From the NCBI GenBank assembly GCA_036557785.1, contig DATBGZ010000032.1, positions 1 to 64,000 of the forward strand: DNA of 64,000 nucleotides. The letters are read 5' to 3'. The position numbers and the translations under genes were made by a program. This document shows positions 50,158 to 58,097 of the stretch, piece by piece. The notes under the pieces are model-generated. The model did no database searches and was not told the origin of the DNA. It saw only the letters and a program-made list of their open reading frames with translations. Origin of the DNA: DATBGZ01 sp036557785 (lineage in GTDB: Bacteria; Actinomycetota; Actinomycetes; Mycobacteriales; Micromonosporaceae). The stretch's first letter is position 1. Each line of letters opens with the position of its first letter.

Positions 50158-51537
50158 TTGCTGGCGTTCGTCGTGCTCACCGCCGGCAACGCGTTCTTCG
50201 TCGCTGCCGAGTTCTCCCTCGTCACGGTCGACCGCGCCGCCATCGACGCGCAGGCACAGGCGGGTGATCCGGTCGCCCGCACGGTTCGCCGGGCCGTGCG
50301 GCACCTGTCGTTCCAGCTCTCCGGCGCACAGCTCGGCATCACGATCACGGCTCTGCTCACGGGTTACCTCGCCGAGCCCGCGTTGGCCCGGTTGTTCCAC
50401 CCGGTGGTCGCGTTCCTGGGCGGCGCGGCCGACTCGGCAGCCGGCTTCCTGGCCCTGGCCCTCGCCACGGTGCTCTCGATGCTCTTCGGCGAGCTGGTGC
50501 CGAAGAACGCGGCGATCGCCCGGCCCATGGCCATCGCCCGACGCACCGCCGGCCCCATGCGGGTCTTCTCGTCCGTCTTCGCGTGGCTCATCCGTCTGCT
50601 CAACGGGTCCGCGAACACGCTCGTGCGCCGCCTCGGCGTCGAGCCGCAGGAGGAGCTCGCGAGTGCCCGCTCGCCGGAGGAGCTCGGCCTGCTCGCGGCG
50701 TACTCGGCGAAGGCGGGTGCCCTGCCCGAGCAGACGGCGGTGCTGCTGCGGCGCACGATCCGGTTCGGCGACAAGCGCGCGGCAGAGGCGATGACGCCAC
50801 GGGTCGACGTCGTCGGCGTCGCGGCAGAGGAGTCGGTGGCGCGGATGCTCGACCTGGCCCGGCAGACCGGCAAGAGCCGGTTCCCGGTCTACGCGAAGAC
50901 GCTGGACTCGGTCGTCGGCGTGGTGGGCGTGATCGATGCGTTGCGGGTGCCGGTCGCGGCCCGGAGCAGCACGCCCGTACGGGCGGTGGCGCGCGAGCCA
51001 GTCCTCGTCCCCGAGTCGCTCGACCTGGACGGCGTGCTGGCGGCGCTGCAGGCCGCCGGCGCCGACGTCGCGATCGTGGTGGATGAGTACGGCGGCACGG
51101 ACGGCATGGTCACCGTCGAGGACCTGGTCGAGGAGCTCGTGGGCGACATCGCCGACGAGCATGACGTGCAGAGCCCGGTCCTCGGCGCGCTCGCCCCTCC
51201 GCCCGGCGTGGGCGAGGACATCGCCGCCGGTGACTGGCCCGGGGTCGACAGCCACGCCGGCGCGGAGGTGACTGTGGCGGGCGGTCCGCCGACCTGGCTT
51301 GTCGACGGCGTCCTGCGAGAGGACGAGCTCTACGACATCACGGGGTTCCGGCTGCCCGAGGGGCCGTACGAGACGCTCGCGGGCTTCCTGATGGCGCGGC
51401 TCGGGCACATTCCGGCCGACGGCGAGAGCGTCTCCGTCGAGGGCGGGTGGGAGTTCACGGTCGTCGCGGTCCAGCGGCGCCGCGTGGCCCAGGTCCGCGT
51501 CGTCGGGCCCGAGCCCGAGGAGGAGGAGCAGCCATGA
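50158..51537 (+). CDS. CNNM/CorC-type membrane protein (hemolysin family)
   Basis: A protein of about 460 residues: a DUF21 membrane domain (GNAFFVAAEFSLVTVDRAAI, then SFQLSGAQLGITITALLTGYLAEPAL), paired CBS domains around residues 205-340 and a CorC/HlyC C-terminal domain (VDGVLREDELYDITGFRLP). CNNM proteins transport or regulate magnesium and divalent cations. TTG at 50158 is the first canonical start, but AAGGAG at 50111-50116 is spaced ideally for an ATA at 50125, which would add eleven residues and complete the first membrane segment. It is followed directly by a paralogue. Confidence 0.88.
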   Translation: MLAFVVLTAGNAFFVAAEFSLVTVDRAAIDAQAQAGDPVARTVRRAVRHLSFQLSGAQLGITITALLTGYLAEPALARLFHPVVAFLGGAADSAAGFLALALATVLSMLFGELVPKNAAIARPMAIARRTAGPMRVFSSVFAWLIRLLNGSANTLVRRLGVEPQEELASARSPEELGLLAAYSAKAGALPEQTAVLLRRTIRFGDKRAAEAMTPRVDVVGVAAEESVARMLDLARQTGKSRFPVYAKTLDSVVGVVGVIDALRVPVAARSSTPVRAVAREPVLVPESLDLDGVLAALQAAGADVAIVVDEYGGTDGMVTVEDLVEELVGDIADEHDVQSPVLGALAPPPGVGEDIAAGDWPGVDSHAGAEVTVAGGPPTWLVDGVLREDELYDITGFRLPEGPYETLAGFLMARLGHIPADGESVSVEGGWEFTVVAVQRRRVAQVRVVGPEPEEEEQP

Positions 51538-51553
51538 CGCCCGCTGAGCCGAG

Positions 51554-52576
51554 GTGGCTGGCGCCGTGAAGCTGTTCGTGGCGCTGCTGCTGTTGCTGGG
51601 CAACGGCTTCTTCGTGGGCGCCGAGTTCTCGATCATCGCCGCGCGCCGGACGGTCGTTGAGCCCTTGGCGGCCACCAGTGCCCGGGCCCGGGCGGCGCTG
51701 CGAGCCATGAATGACATCCCGCTCATGGTCGCCGGCGCTCAGCTCGGCATCACGATCTGCTCGCTCGCCCTCGGCGCCATCGCGGAGCCGGCGATCGCGC
51801 AGCTGCTCCATGGCCCCTTCGACGCGCTCGGGCTGCCCCACGAAGCCGTCCGCCCGGTCGCGTTCACCCTGGGCCTGGGCATCGTGGTCTACCTGCACAC
51901 GGTCGTCGGCGAGATGGTGCCGAAGAACGTCACCCTCGCCGGGCCCGAGACGGCGGTGTTGTGGCTCGGCCCGTTCCTGCTCGGCTTCTGTCTGGCCACG
52001 CGTCCCGTGCTGGTGGCGCTGAAGTGGATCTCCACCAAGGTGCTGCGACTCTGGCGGATCGAGGCGACGGACGCGGTGAAGACGGTCTACACCGCGGACG
52101 AGCTCGCCGGGCTCGTCACCCAGGCCCGCTCGGAGGGGCTGCTCGACCAGGAGGAGTTCGCGCGTATCGAGGGGGCACTCGCGCTGCGCACGCTGACCGC
52201 GGCCGACGCGATGCGCCCCTGGTCCCAGGTCACGACGGTGCCGGCCGACGTCTCGCCCGCGTTCGTCGAGGTCCTCGCCGCCCGCAGCGGCCGGTCCCGG
52301 TTCCCTGTGGTGCACGCCGCGACCCGGCGGGTCGTGGGGTTCGTGCACGTCAAGGACGTGATCGGCCTGCCGGACCGGCTCACGCCGATCCCCGGCCGCC
52401 TGGTCCGGCGCCTGGACGTCGCGGCGCCCAAGCAGAACCTCGGCGACCTGCTGCTCGCCATGCGCCGCAACCGCCGCCACATGGTGCTGGTGAGCGAGGG
52501 CGGCGCCCCGTTGGGGGTATTGACTCTCAACGATGTGCTCGGCGTGCTCGTCCCGGCCTCCGGCCGACCCGTATGA
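51554..52576 (+). CDS. second CNNM/CorC-type membrane protein
   Basis: A 340-residue paralogue of the gene before it. The DUF21 membrane domain is LFVALLLLLGNGFFVGAEFSIIAARRTVV through GAQLGITICSLALGAIAEPAI, followed by paired CBS domains (about residues 215-335). It lacks the C-terminal CorC domain. GTG at 51554 is listed; GTG at 51566 with GAGGTGG upstream is an equally plausible start. Such paired genes probably encode a heteromeric cation transporter, a standard actinobacterial arrangement. Confidence 0.9.
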   Translation: MAGAVKLFVALLLLLGNGFFVGAEFSIIAARRTVVEPLAATSARARAALRAMNDIPLMVAGAQLGITICSLALGAIAEPAIAQLLHGPFDALGLPHEAVRPVAFTLGLGIVVYLHTVVGEMVPKNVTLAGPETAVLWLGPFLLGFCLATRPVLVALKWISTKVLRLWRIEATDAVKTVYTADELAGLVTQARSEGLLDQEEFARIEGALALRTLTAADAMRPWSQVTTVPADVSPAFVEVLAARSGRSRFPVVHAATRRVVGFVHVKDVIGLPDRLTPIPGRLVRRLDVAAPKQNLGDLLLAMRRNRRHMVLVSEGGAPLGVLTLNDVLGVLVPASGRPV

Positions 52577-52898
52577 ACACTTGGTGATCGCGTCCCTACG
52601 GATCGTCCAACTGGATTGAGTTTTGCTGGGAATTCCATCGACGGTGCGCGTCATTGTTGCGTAATTCGCGGTTCACTCCTAATCTGTCCTGCGTCCGGCT
52701 GTCCCATGGTCGACCTCCGGCCGCAGTCGGACGCCGCCTTGCCCCAGCGCCCATGGCGCGGTGCTGACCGGCGCCTTGGCAGCCATTGCTGTCGCGCCGC
52801 CACCCTTCGGCGAACCGGGATCGATACCGTCATGATTCGATGCGGGTAACTTCGCGCTCTGCGCGGCCCGGTAGGCGGTCCGAACAAAGGAGACAAGT
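52577..52898 (+). promoter_or_regulatory. NlpC/P60 upstream region with promoter and long leader
   Basis: A 322-base gap. TTGCGT (52657-52662) and TAATCT (52680-52685) are separated by 17 bases, a good sigma-70-type promoter; the transcript would have a leader of about 205 bases before GTG 52899. AAGGAG at 52887-52892 is the ribosome-binding site. Some NlpC/P60 genes in actinobacteria are under c-di-AMP (ydaO) riboswitches, but the conserved ydaO strings GGGTGAATC and CCGTCAGCTAACC are not seen. No other RNA family is recognised. Confidence 0.5.
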
Positions 52899-53906
52899 GT
52901 GGTACCTCCTCCACCCAACGGAGGACAACTCGCACGCCGTCGCCTCTGGCGGCGTGCTGGCCTGATCGCGCTGATCGCCTCGGCCATCGTGCTGGCGCCG
53001 CTCTCCACGGCGTACGCCGAGCCGTCGGTCAGCGACGTCGAGGCCCAGATCGACCAGGCCTGGAACGAAGCCGAGCCGCTCATCGAGCAGTACGACGCGG
53101 TCCATGAGCAGTACGAGCAGAACCTCGCCAAGCAGAAGCAGATGCAGGCGGCGATCCAGCCCCTCGAGGTCCAGCTCGACGCGGCCGAGACGAAGGTCGG
53201 CGCCATTTCGGCGCAGGTGTACCGGGGCGGATCCGCCGGAACGCTCGCGATGCTGCTCAACAGCGGTTCACCGGACGAGTTCACCGACCGGCTCTCCTAC
53301 CTGGATGTGCTCTCCGCCGCGCAGGGGCAGGACGTGCAGGCCGCGGTCGACCTCAAGGCACAGTACGACGCCCAGAAGGCGCCCATCGACGCCCTCGTAG
53401 CCCAACTCTCCACACAGGACGCTGACCTCGCCGCGCGGAAGAAGGACATCGAGAAGCGTCTCGATGACCTGCAGGCGCTGCGGCGCAAGTCCTACGCGGA
53501 CACCAACGGCACCGGCTCGTACCGGCCATGGCCCTGCCCGGCCGAATACGCCCCGACGCCTGGCTACAAGGCCGCGGCCTGGGCGTGCGCGCAGGCCGGC
53601 ATCCCATACGTCTTCGGCGGCGCGAGCTCGAAGGGCTACGACTGCTCCGGGCTGACCATGATGGCCTGGCGGCAGGTGGGTGTCTACCTCCCCCACAACG
53701 CCGCGGCCCAACGCCGGTCGATGCCGTACGTGAGCCGGGCGGACCTGCAGGTCGGTGACCTGGTCTTCTACTACAGCGACCTGCACCACGTCGCGATCTA
53801 CGAGGGTGACGGGAAGATCATGACCGCGCCGCGCACGGGAGACGTGGTCCGGATGAGAGTGCTCGACTACGGCGCGAGCATCCACAGCTTCGGCCGGCCT
53901 GGCTGA
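52899..53906 (+). CDS. NlpC/P60 cell-wall hydrolase
   Basis: A 335-residue secreted peptidoglycan endopeptidase. A signal peptide (RRAGLIALIASAIVLAPLSTAYA, about residues 17-40) is followed by a long coiled coil (residues 45-205) and a C-terminal NlpC/P60 domain. Its catalytic Cys is near residue 249 (YDCSGL) and His near 297 (LHHVAIY). The coiled coil resembles RipA/CwlO-type organisation and probably keeps the catalytic domain inactive or tethers it. The Gly/Thr linker in front of PWPCP is the likely cleavage zone. Length and layout are typical of actinobacteria. Confidence 0.93.
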   Translation: MVPPPPNGGQLARRRLWRRAGLIALIASAIVLAPLSTAYAEPSVSDVEAQIDQAWNEAEPLIEQYDAVHEQYEQNLAKQKQMQAAIQPLEVQLDAAETKVGAISAQVYRGGSAGTLAMLLNSGSPDEFTDRLSYLDVLSAAQGQDVQAAVDLKAQYDAQKAPIDALVAQLSTQDADLAARKKDIEKRLDDLQALRRKSYADTNGTGSYRPWPCPAEYAPTPGYKAAAWACAQAGIPYVFGGASSKGYDCSGLTMMAWRQVGVYLPHNAAAQRRSMPYVSRADLQVGDLVFYYSDLHHVAIYEGDGKIMTAPRTGDVVRMRVLDYGASIHSFGRPG

Positions 53907-53929
53907 GGCATCGCCGATCCGACGGCAGG

Positions 53930-53960
53930 AAGGGCATCGCGGGCACCCCGCGGTGCCCTT
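53930..53960. terminator. terminator of the NlpC/P60 gene
   Basis: AAGGGCA (53930-53936) and CGCGGG (53938-53943) pair with CCCGCG (53947-53952) and TGCCCTT (53954-53960); a T-rich stretch CTTCTTCC follows. This is the strongest intrinsic-type terminator in the window. Confidence 0.85.
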
Positions 53961-54100
53961 CTTCCGTTGCGCCGGTCGCGACGCTACCGTGAGGCGCGGG
54001 CGGGGACCGGTGGGTTGCGCCGCACTCGTAACGTGCGCCATGGGAGTGCGTCGGTGCGCTGGCGCAGGCGGATCCTTGGCGTCGTGGGCCAGGAGGAGAG

Positions 54101-54808
54101 ATGACGTCGTACCAGCCGGGCGAGCAGCCCTCGTACGCGCCACCACAGGACCCGTGGTCCGGCACCCAGGGTGTGGCGGCCACGCCCACCGACCCGATTC
54201 CGCAGCCGCCGCGCGGAAAGTTCAGCCCTGGTGTCGCCGCACCGGTGCCCCCGGCGGCCGACCTGTGGTCGCAGGAGACCGTCGCGCACGACGACCGCTA
54301 CACCCCCGGGCGTGGGCCCGCTGGGCGTGGCGCCCTCTTCTACACCTTCGTGACCCTGGTCGTCCTGCTGCTCGGCGGCGCCGGCGGGTACGGCGCGTGG
54401 TACCTGATCACGGACCGGATCGGTACCCCGACGGCTGGCCCGACCACGAACAACGGCACGAGCGCCGGGCCCAGCCTGACCACGACCGTTCCCCCGTTCC
54501 ATCCCGACGCGGTCCGCGTCGGGGACTGCCTGCTCCAGGTGGACGTGCCCTACCTCGCCACGGACGGCACCCAGAAGAAGCGCACCACGCTGGAGATCGT
54601 CGCCTGCGGAACCGACAACTCGTACGCGGTCGTCAAGATCGACCATGGTGCCCAGCTCCCGGAGGACCCCGTCACCGGCGGCCTCGACGACGCGACGGCC
54701 GACGCTGTCTGCAAGGGCACGCCGCCCTGGGACGGCGCCTGGGCCGCATGGGACTCCGATAACGACAGCCTTGACTACTTCTACTGCCTGGACGATCCCA
54801 AGGTCTGA
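54101..54808 (+). CDS. membrane-anchored protein with extracellular cysteine domain
   Basis: A 235-residue protein: a Pro/Gln-rich cytoplasmic N-terminus (residues 1-75), one membrane helix (about residues 79-103, LFYTFVTLVVLLLGGAGGYGAW), a Thr/Pro-rich linker and an outside domain with four cysteines (GDCLL, EIVACG, DAVCKG, YFYCLDD) that could form two disulfides. Similar small membrane-anchored proteins are common in Streptomyces and Micromonospora, without known function. ATG at 54101 follows AGGAGAG. Confidence 0.75.
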   Translation: MTSYQPGEQPSYAPPQDPWSGTQGVAATPTDPIPQPPRGKFSPGVAAPVPPAADLWSQETVAHDDRYTPGRGPAGRGALFYTFVTLVVLLLGGAGGYGAWYLITDRIGTPTAGPTTNNGTSAGPSLTTTVPPFHPDAVRVGDCLLQVDVPYLATDGTQKKRTTLEIVACGTDNSYAVVKIDHGAQLPEDPVTGGLDDATADAVCKGTPPWDGAWAAWDSDNDSLDYFYCLDDPKV

Positions 54809-54827
54809 GCTTGACCGAGTGGACGGG

Positions 54828-55250
54828 TCAGGGCGAGTTCACCCACTCGTCGCTGCCGTCACCGAAGTGCTGGTGTTTCCAGATGGGCAGCCGGGCCTTC
54901 ACCTCGTCGACGAGGCGGGCGCAGATCGCGAACGCCTCGCCGCGGTGCGCGGTGGCCACCGCGGCGGCGAGCGCGACGTCGCCAATCTCGAGTTCGCCGA
55001 CCCGGTGGGATACCGCGAGGCCGATCACCGCCGGGTCCTTGGCGAACTCGGCGACGACCTCGGCGAGAACGGCCTGCGCGCTCGGGTGCGCCTCATAGAC
55101 GAGCCGGAGCACGTCGCGTCCACCATCGTGGTCGCGGACCACTCCGGCGAAACCGACCACCGCCCCGGCCGCCGGGTGTGCGACAACCCGCTCGTGCTCG
55201 GCGACCGACAGCGCCTCGGTGCCGACGGCCGTACGAATGACAGCGGTCAT
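54828..55250 (-). CDS. moaE: MoaE molybdopterin synthase large subunit
   Basis: A 140-residue protein that, with MoaD, adds dithiolene sulfur to precursor Z to make molybdopterin. VGFAGVVRDHDGGRDV, YEAHPSAQAVL, VATAHRGEAFAICARLVDEVKARLPIWKHQHFGDG are the conserved segments; HRGEA and KHQHF are the active-site landmarks. It is last in the minus-strand moaC-mog-moeA-moaE operon and overlaps moeA by four bases. MoaA and MoaD are not in the window. Confidence 0.93.
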   Translation of the reverse strand: MTAVIRTAVGTEALSVAEHERVVAHPAAGAVVGFAGVVRDHDGGRDVLRLVYEAHPSAQAVLAEVVAEFAKDPAVIGLAVSHRVGELEIGDVALAAAVATAHRGEAFAICARLVDEVKARLPIWKHQHFGDGSDEWVNSP

Positions 55251-56485
55251 GGTCGACCTCCTGGAAGCAGAGGCAGCGCGACGAAGGGGACCTCGTCCCC
55301 GGATGACGCGTCGGTGCGGGGTGCGACGACGGCGAAGCCATCGGCGCGGGCGAGCCCACGCAGCATCGCTGATCCCGCATGGCCCAGCGGCTCGGCGAGC
55401 CCGGAGGAGTCGAGGCGAACCAGGGCCAGATGCGTCGCCTCGCCGCGCCCCTTCACGGCTCCCGCCAGCCGCACCCGCGGCAGGTCGGGCAGCGGGGCTC
55501 CGGCCAGTCCGAGCAGCAGGGGCACCACCAGGGAGACGAGCGCGACAACCGCCGACTGGGGGTTGCCGGGCAGCCCGGCGATGAACGCGGGTGGCCGGCC
55601 CGCTCGGGGGATCTGAGCCAGGAGCATGGGAAAGCCCGGACGCACGGCGACGGAGTCGGCCAGGTAGGTCGCCGCGAGCTTGGCCAGTGCCGGATGCAGG
55701 TGGTCGACGGGTCCGTGCATGGTGCCGCCGGTCGTGGCGACCACGTCCGCCACCTCGACGGCGGCCCGGATCGCGTCGACGTGCGCCTCGAGGGTGTCCG
55801 CCACGGGTCCGCGGTACCCGATCGGTCCGGGAGCGGTGGTGTCGCGCTCGCCGATGGCGGCGACGGCGCCGAGGCGGGCGAGCCAGGCGGGCAGTTGTGG
55901 GCCGAGGGCGTCGCGGACCCGGCCGAGCCCCGGCGGCCCGGCGGTGAGCAGCTCGTCACCGAAGATGACGACGGCCGCCCTGGGCGCGGGGGTGACGGCG
56001 AGCGTGTCGTGGCCGCACGAGGCGGCGAGCCCGATCACCGCGGGGGTCACCGGTGTGCCGGCGGGGAGCAACTGTTCGCCGGCCCGCGCTTCATCACCGC
56101 GGTCACGCCAGTCCGGCACGCTCCTGGCCCGGCCCGTGATCCGGCCCGCCTCGTCCCGCTGGCTCTCCTCCGTCCGGATGAGCTGCTCCGTACCCTCCGG
56201 CAGCATCGCCCCGGTGGCGATCTCCACGGCTGTCGCGCCGGAGAGGGGCTCGGGAACCGATCCGGCGAGCGCGCGGCCGGCCACGCGCCAGGGGCCCGGT
56301 CCCCGAACCGCATAACCGTCCACACTGGACGTCGGGAAGGCCGGCAGGTCGGTCAAGGGCGCCAGCGGCGCGGCGAGCGTGAGCCCGTCGGCCTCCGCCA
56401 GCGGCACATCGACCGGGGCCGGCCGCGCAGCGAGCCCGGCCGTGTGGGCGGCCTGGCGGGCGGCGGCCCAGGAGAGGGGCTGCAT
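55247..56485 (-). CDS. moeA: MoeA molybdopterin molybdenumtransferase
   Basis: A 412-residue enzyme that inserts molybdenum into adenylylated molybdopterin. Motifs are LPAFPTSSVDGYAVR (residues 44-58), IATGAMLPEGTEQLIRTE, the MoCF-like segment ADVVATTGGTMHGPVDHL and FIAGLPGNPQSA. ATG at 56485 (MQPLSWAAARQAAHTAG) is the family start; the frame is open 15 codons further without a ribosome-binding site. It overlaps moaE by four bases and follows mog by 74 bases. Confidence 0.93.
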   Translation of the reverse strand: MQPLSWAAARQAAHTAGLAARPAPVDVPLAEADGLTLAAPLAPLTDLPAFPTSSVDGYAVRGPGPWRVAGRALAGSVPEPLSGATAVEIATGAMLPEGTEQLIRTEESQRDEAGRITGRARSVPDWRDRGDEARAGEQLLPAGTPVTPAVIGLAASCGHDTLAVTPAPRAAVVIFGDELLTAGPPGLGRVRDALGPQLPAWLARLGAVAAIGERDTTAPGPIGYRGPVADTLEAHVDAIRAAVEVADVVATTGGTMHGPVDHLHPALAKLAATYLADSVAVRPGFPMLLAQIPRAGRPPAFIAGLPGNPQSAVVALVSLVVPLLLGLAGAPLPDLPRVRLAGAVKGRGEATHLALVRLDSSGLAEPLGHAGSAMLRGLARADGFAVVAPRTDASSGDEVPFVALPLLPGGRP

Positions 56486-56559
56486 GGAACCGACCCTACC
56501 CACCGCGACGCCGCTAGCACACGATTGCACCCGCAGACCCCTAGGCCGATCACGCGGCG

Positions 56560-57036
56560 TCAGGCCTGTGGATGATCACCGCCGCCGAGCTGCTCGACGG
56601 CGTGGGCGAGGACGCCTGCGAGCACCGTCAGCCCGTCCCGGGCACCGCCGGTGGACCCGGGCAGGTTCACCACGATGGTCTGGCCGGCGACACCAGCGAG
56701 CCCTCGGGACAGCGACGCGGTCGGCACGCGATCACGGGAGTGGGCCCGGATCGCCTCGGCGATGCCCGGGATCTCGTAGTCCAGGATGGCGCGGGTGACC
56801 TCCGGCGTCCGGTCCGTCGGCGTGATACCGGTGCCGCCGCTCGTGATCACGACATCCACGCCATCGGTCACGGCTGCCCGGATCGCCTCCCCGACCGCCT
56901 CGCCGTCGGGGACCACCACCGGGTCATCCACCGCGAACCCCAACTGACGCAGGCCGGTCACGAGGATAGGACCGCTCGAGTCCGCGTACACCCCGGCCCA
57001 GGCGCGGTTGCTCGCCACGACGACACGGGCCCTCAT
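56560..57036 (-). CDS. mog: MogA/MoaB molybdopterin adenylyltransferase
   Basis: A 158-residue MoCF-domain protein that adenylylates molybdopterin before molybdenum insertion. It has VVVASNRAWAGVYADSSGPIL, VVITSGGTGITPTDRTPEV with the Asp-rich pocket, and VVNLPGSTGGARDGLTVLAGVL. ATG at 57036 overlaps the moaC stop by four bases. MogA and MoaB cannot be separated by sequence alone; in actinobacteria the position next to moaC is usually called mog or moaB. Confidence 0.92.
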   Translation of the reverse strand: MRARVVVASNRAWAGVYADSSGPILVTGLRQLGFAVDDPVVVPDGEAVGEAIRAAVTDGVDVVITSGGTGITPTDRTPEVTRAILDYEIPGIAEAIRAHSRDRVPTASLSRGLAGVAGQTIVVNLPGSTGGARDGLTVLAGVLAHAVEQLGGGDHPQA

Positions 57037-57542
57037 CGCTGCTCCTCGTCGGCCAGCGTCGCCCGCGGTGCCTCGTCGTCGCGGACCCAGAGCCCGGTCT
57101 TGCCGCCCTCTTTGCGCAGCACCCGGACCGCGTCGAGGGTCGCGGCAGGATCGACCGCCTTGATCATGTCGATGAGTGCGAGCCCCGCGGTCGCCACGGC
57201 GGTCAGGGCCTCCATCTCCACCCCGGTGCGATCGGCCGTACGGACGGTTGCCGTGATGGTTACCGCGGCCTGCTCGACCTCGAGGCCGACGTCGACGCCG
57301 TGCAGGGCGATCGGGTGGCACAGGGGCACGAGGTCCGGGGTGCGCTTGGCTCCCATGATTCCCGCGATCCGCGCCACCCCGAGGGCGTCGCCCTTGGGCA
57401 GAGCGTCCCGGCGCAGCAGTGCCACCACCTCGGGCGTGGTGCGTACCCGACCCTCGGCGGTCGCCAGCCGTACGGTCACGTCCTTGGCGGAGACATCGAC
57501 CATCCGGGCGGCGCCGGACGCGTCGACATGAGTCAGTTTCAT
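57033..57542 (-). CDS. moaC: MoaC cyclic pyranopterin monophosphate synthase
   Basis: A 169-residue enzyme completing precursor Z (cPMP) formation after MoaA. Signatures are RMVDVSAKDVTVR near the N-terminus, KGDALGVARIAGIMGAKRTPDLVPLCHPIALH and GVEMEALTAVATAGLALIDMIKAVDP with the catalytic Lys in MIKA. ATG at 57542 (MKLTHVDASG) is chosen; GTG at 57557 is an alternative. It is the first gene of the minus-strand operon and is divergent from the GGDEF-EAL gene. Confidence 0.92.
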   Translation of the reverse strand: MKLTHVDASGAARMVDVSAKDVTVRLATAEGRVRTTPEVVALLRRDALPKGDALGVARIAGIMGAKRTPDLVPLCHPIALHGVDVGLEVEQAAVTITATVRTADRTGVEMEALTAVATAGLALIDMIKAVDPAATLDAVRVLRKEGGKTGLWVRDDEAPRATLADEEQR

Positions 57543-57779
57543 GCTCGGCGAGGTCACCCGCCGAGGGTACGCCGACGGTCGTGGATGTGCGACGGCGTGG
57601 TCACCCTCCGCTGTGGCCGGACGTCACCCCGACGGCGTACCGTAGGCGGACGCTCCGTTGTGCCCGATGGTGGCCGCGGAGCCGGCGAACGGAGCCGAAG
57701 GTGGTGGAGTAACACATCCATCCACCGATGCGCCGCGACGCGGTGGCCAGTGATCCCCGGTTGAGGGGAGGTGACCGGC

Positions 57780-57797
57780 GTGAACGACTGGCTGTGA
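57780..57797 (+). CDS. five-codon micro-ORF (MNDWL), copy 1
   Basis: GTG AAC GAC TGG CTG TGA encodes MNDWL. GGGGAGGTGACC at 57765-57776 is an excellent ribosome-binding site for the GTG at 57780. The stop overlaps the next start in TGATG, and a four-codon frame MRRL follows to TAA at 57809-57811, which overlaps a further ATG. Function unknown; regulatory upstream peptides are the obvious possibility. Confidence 0.4.
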   Translation: MNDWL

Positions 57798-57810
57798 TGC
57801 GCAGGCTGTA

Positions 57811-57888
57811 ATGCGCAGTCGCCTTGCCGACGTGACCGCGACGATCCGTTCGAAAGGGGGTGCACGGACGATGAACGACTGGCTGTAG
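57811..57888 (+). CDS. 25-residue small ORF ending in MNDWL, copy 2
   Basis: ATG at 57811, overlapping TAA of the preceding mini-frame, runs 25 codons (MRSRLADVTATIRSKGGAR, then TMNDWL) to TAG at 57886-57888. The last five codons, from ATG 57871, repeat MNDWL, and AAGGGGGTG at 57854-57862 is an ideal ribosome-binding site for that internal ATG. Together with copy 1 this is an imperfect 35-base duplication of site plus peptide, 91 bases apart, with the peptide conserved but the start and stop codons changed. Confidence 0.4.
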   Translation: MRSRLADVTATIRSKGGARTMNDWL

Positions 57889-58097
57889 TGGACAGTCCCC
57901 TTTGTAGGGGCGGTGTTTGACGACGCCGGTGTCGCCAGACCCCCGACGCTGACCCGTCACAGGGTCGGCGCAGGCTGCGCTGTTGCGCGGACCCGAACCG
58001 TCCTACGCTGACCATCGGTCGTCCAGGGGGATCCCCTGTCTGCCACATGCACGTGGCGGTGCGAATCGCGGCGACCGGGGCGGGAGAGGACGGGCGG

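Larger units (their letters stand above)
57543..58097. promoter_or_regulatory. moaC / GGDEF-EAL divergent region with small ORFs
   Basis: A 555-base region between divergent genes. Plus-strand micro-ORFs at 57780-57888 are listed separately. After them are CCCC-TTTGTA-GGGG (57897-57910) and GACCC-GTCACA-GGGTC (57951-57966), weak hairpins, and a -10-like TACGCT at 58004-58009. The plus reading frame of the GGDEF-EAL gene is open to ATG 58047. No Moco riboswitch was recognised on the minus strand. Confidence 0.4.

Noticed and set aside
52690..52898. A ydaO (c-di-AMP) riboswitch before the NlpC/P60 gene
   Set aside because: The conserved strings expected for this class could not be found on the plus strand.
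57543..58046. A Moco riboswitch on the minus strand before moaC
   Set aside because: The stretches examined on the minus strand correspond to the reverse of the MNDWL micro-ORF units, and I could not match the Moco RNA pattern.
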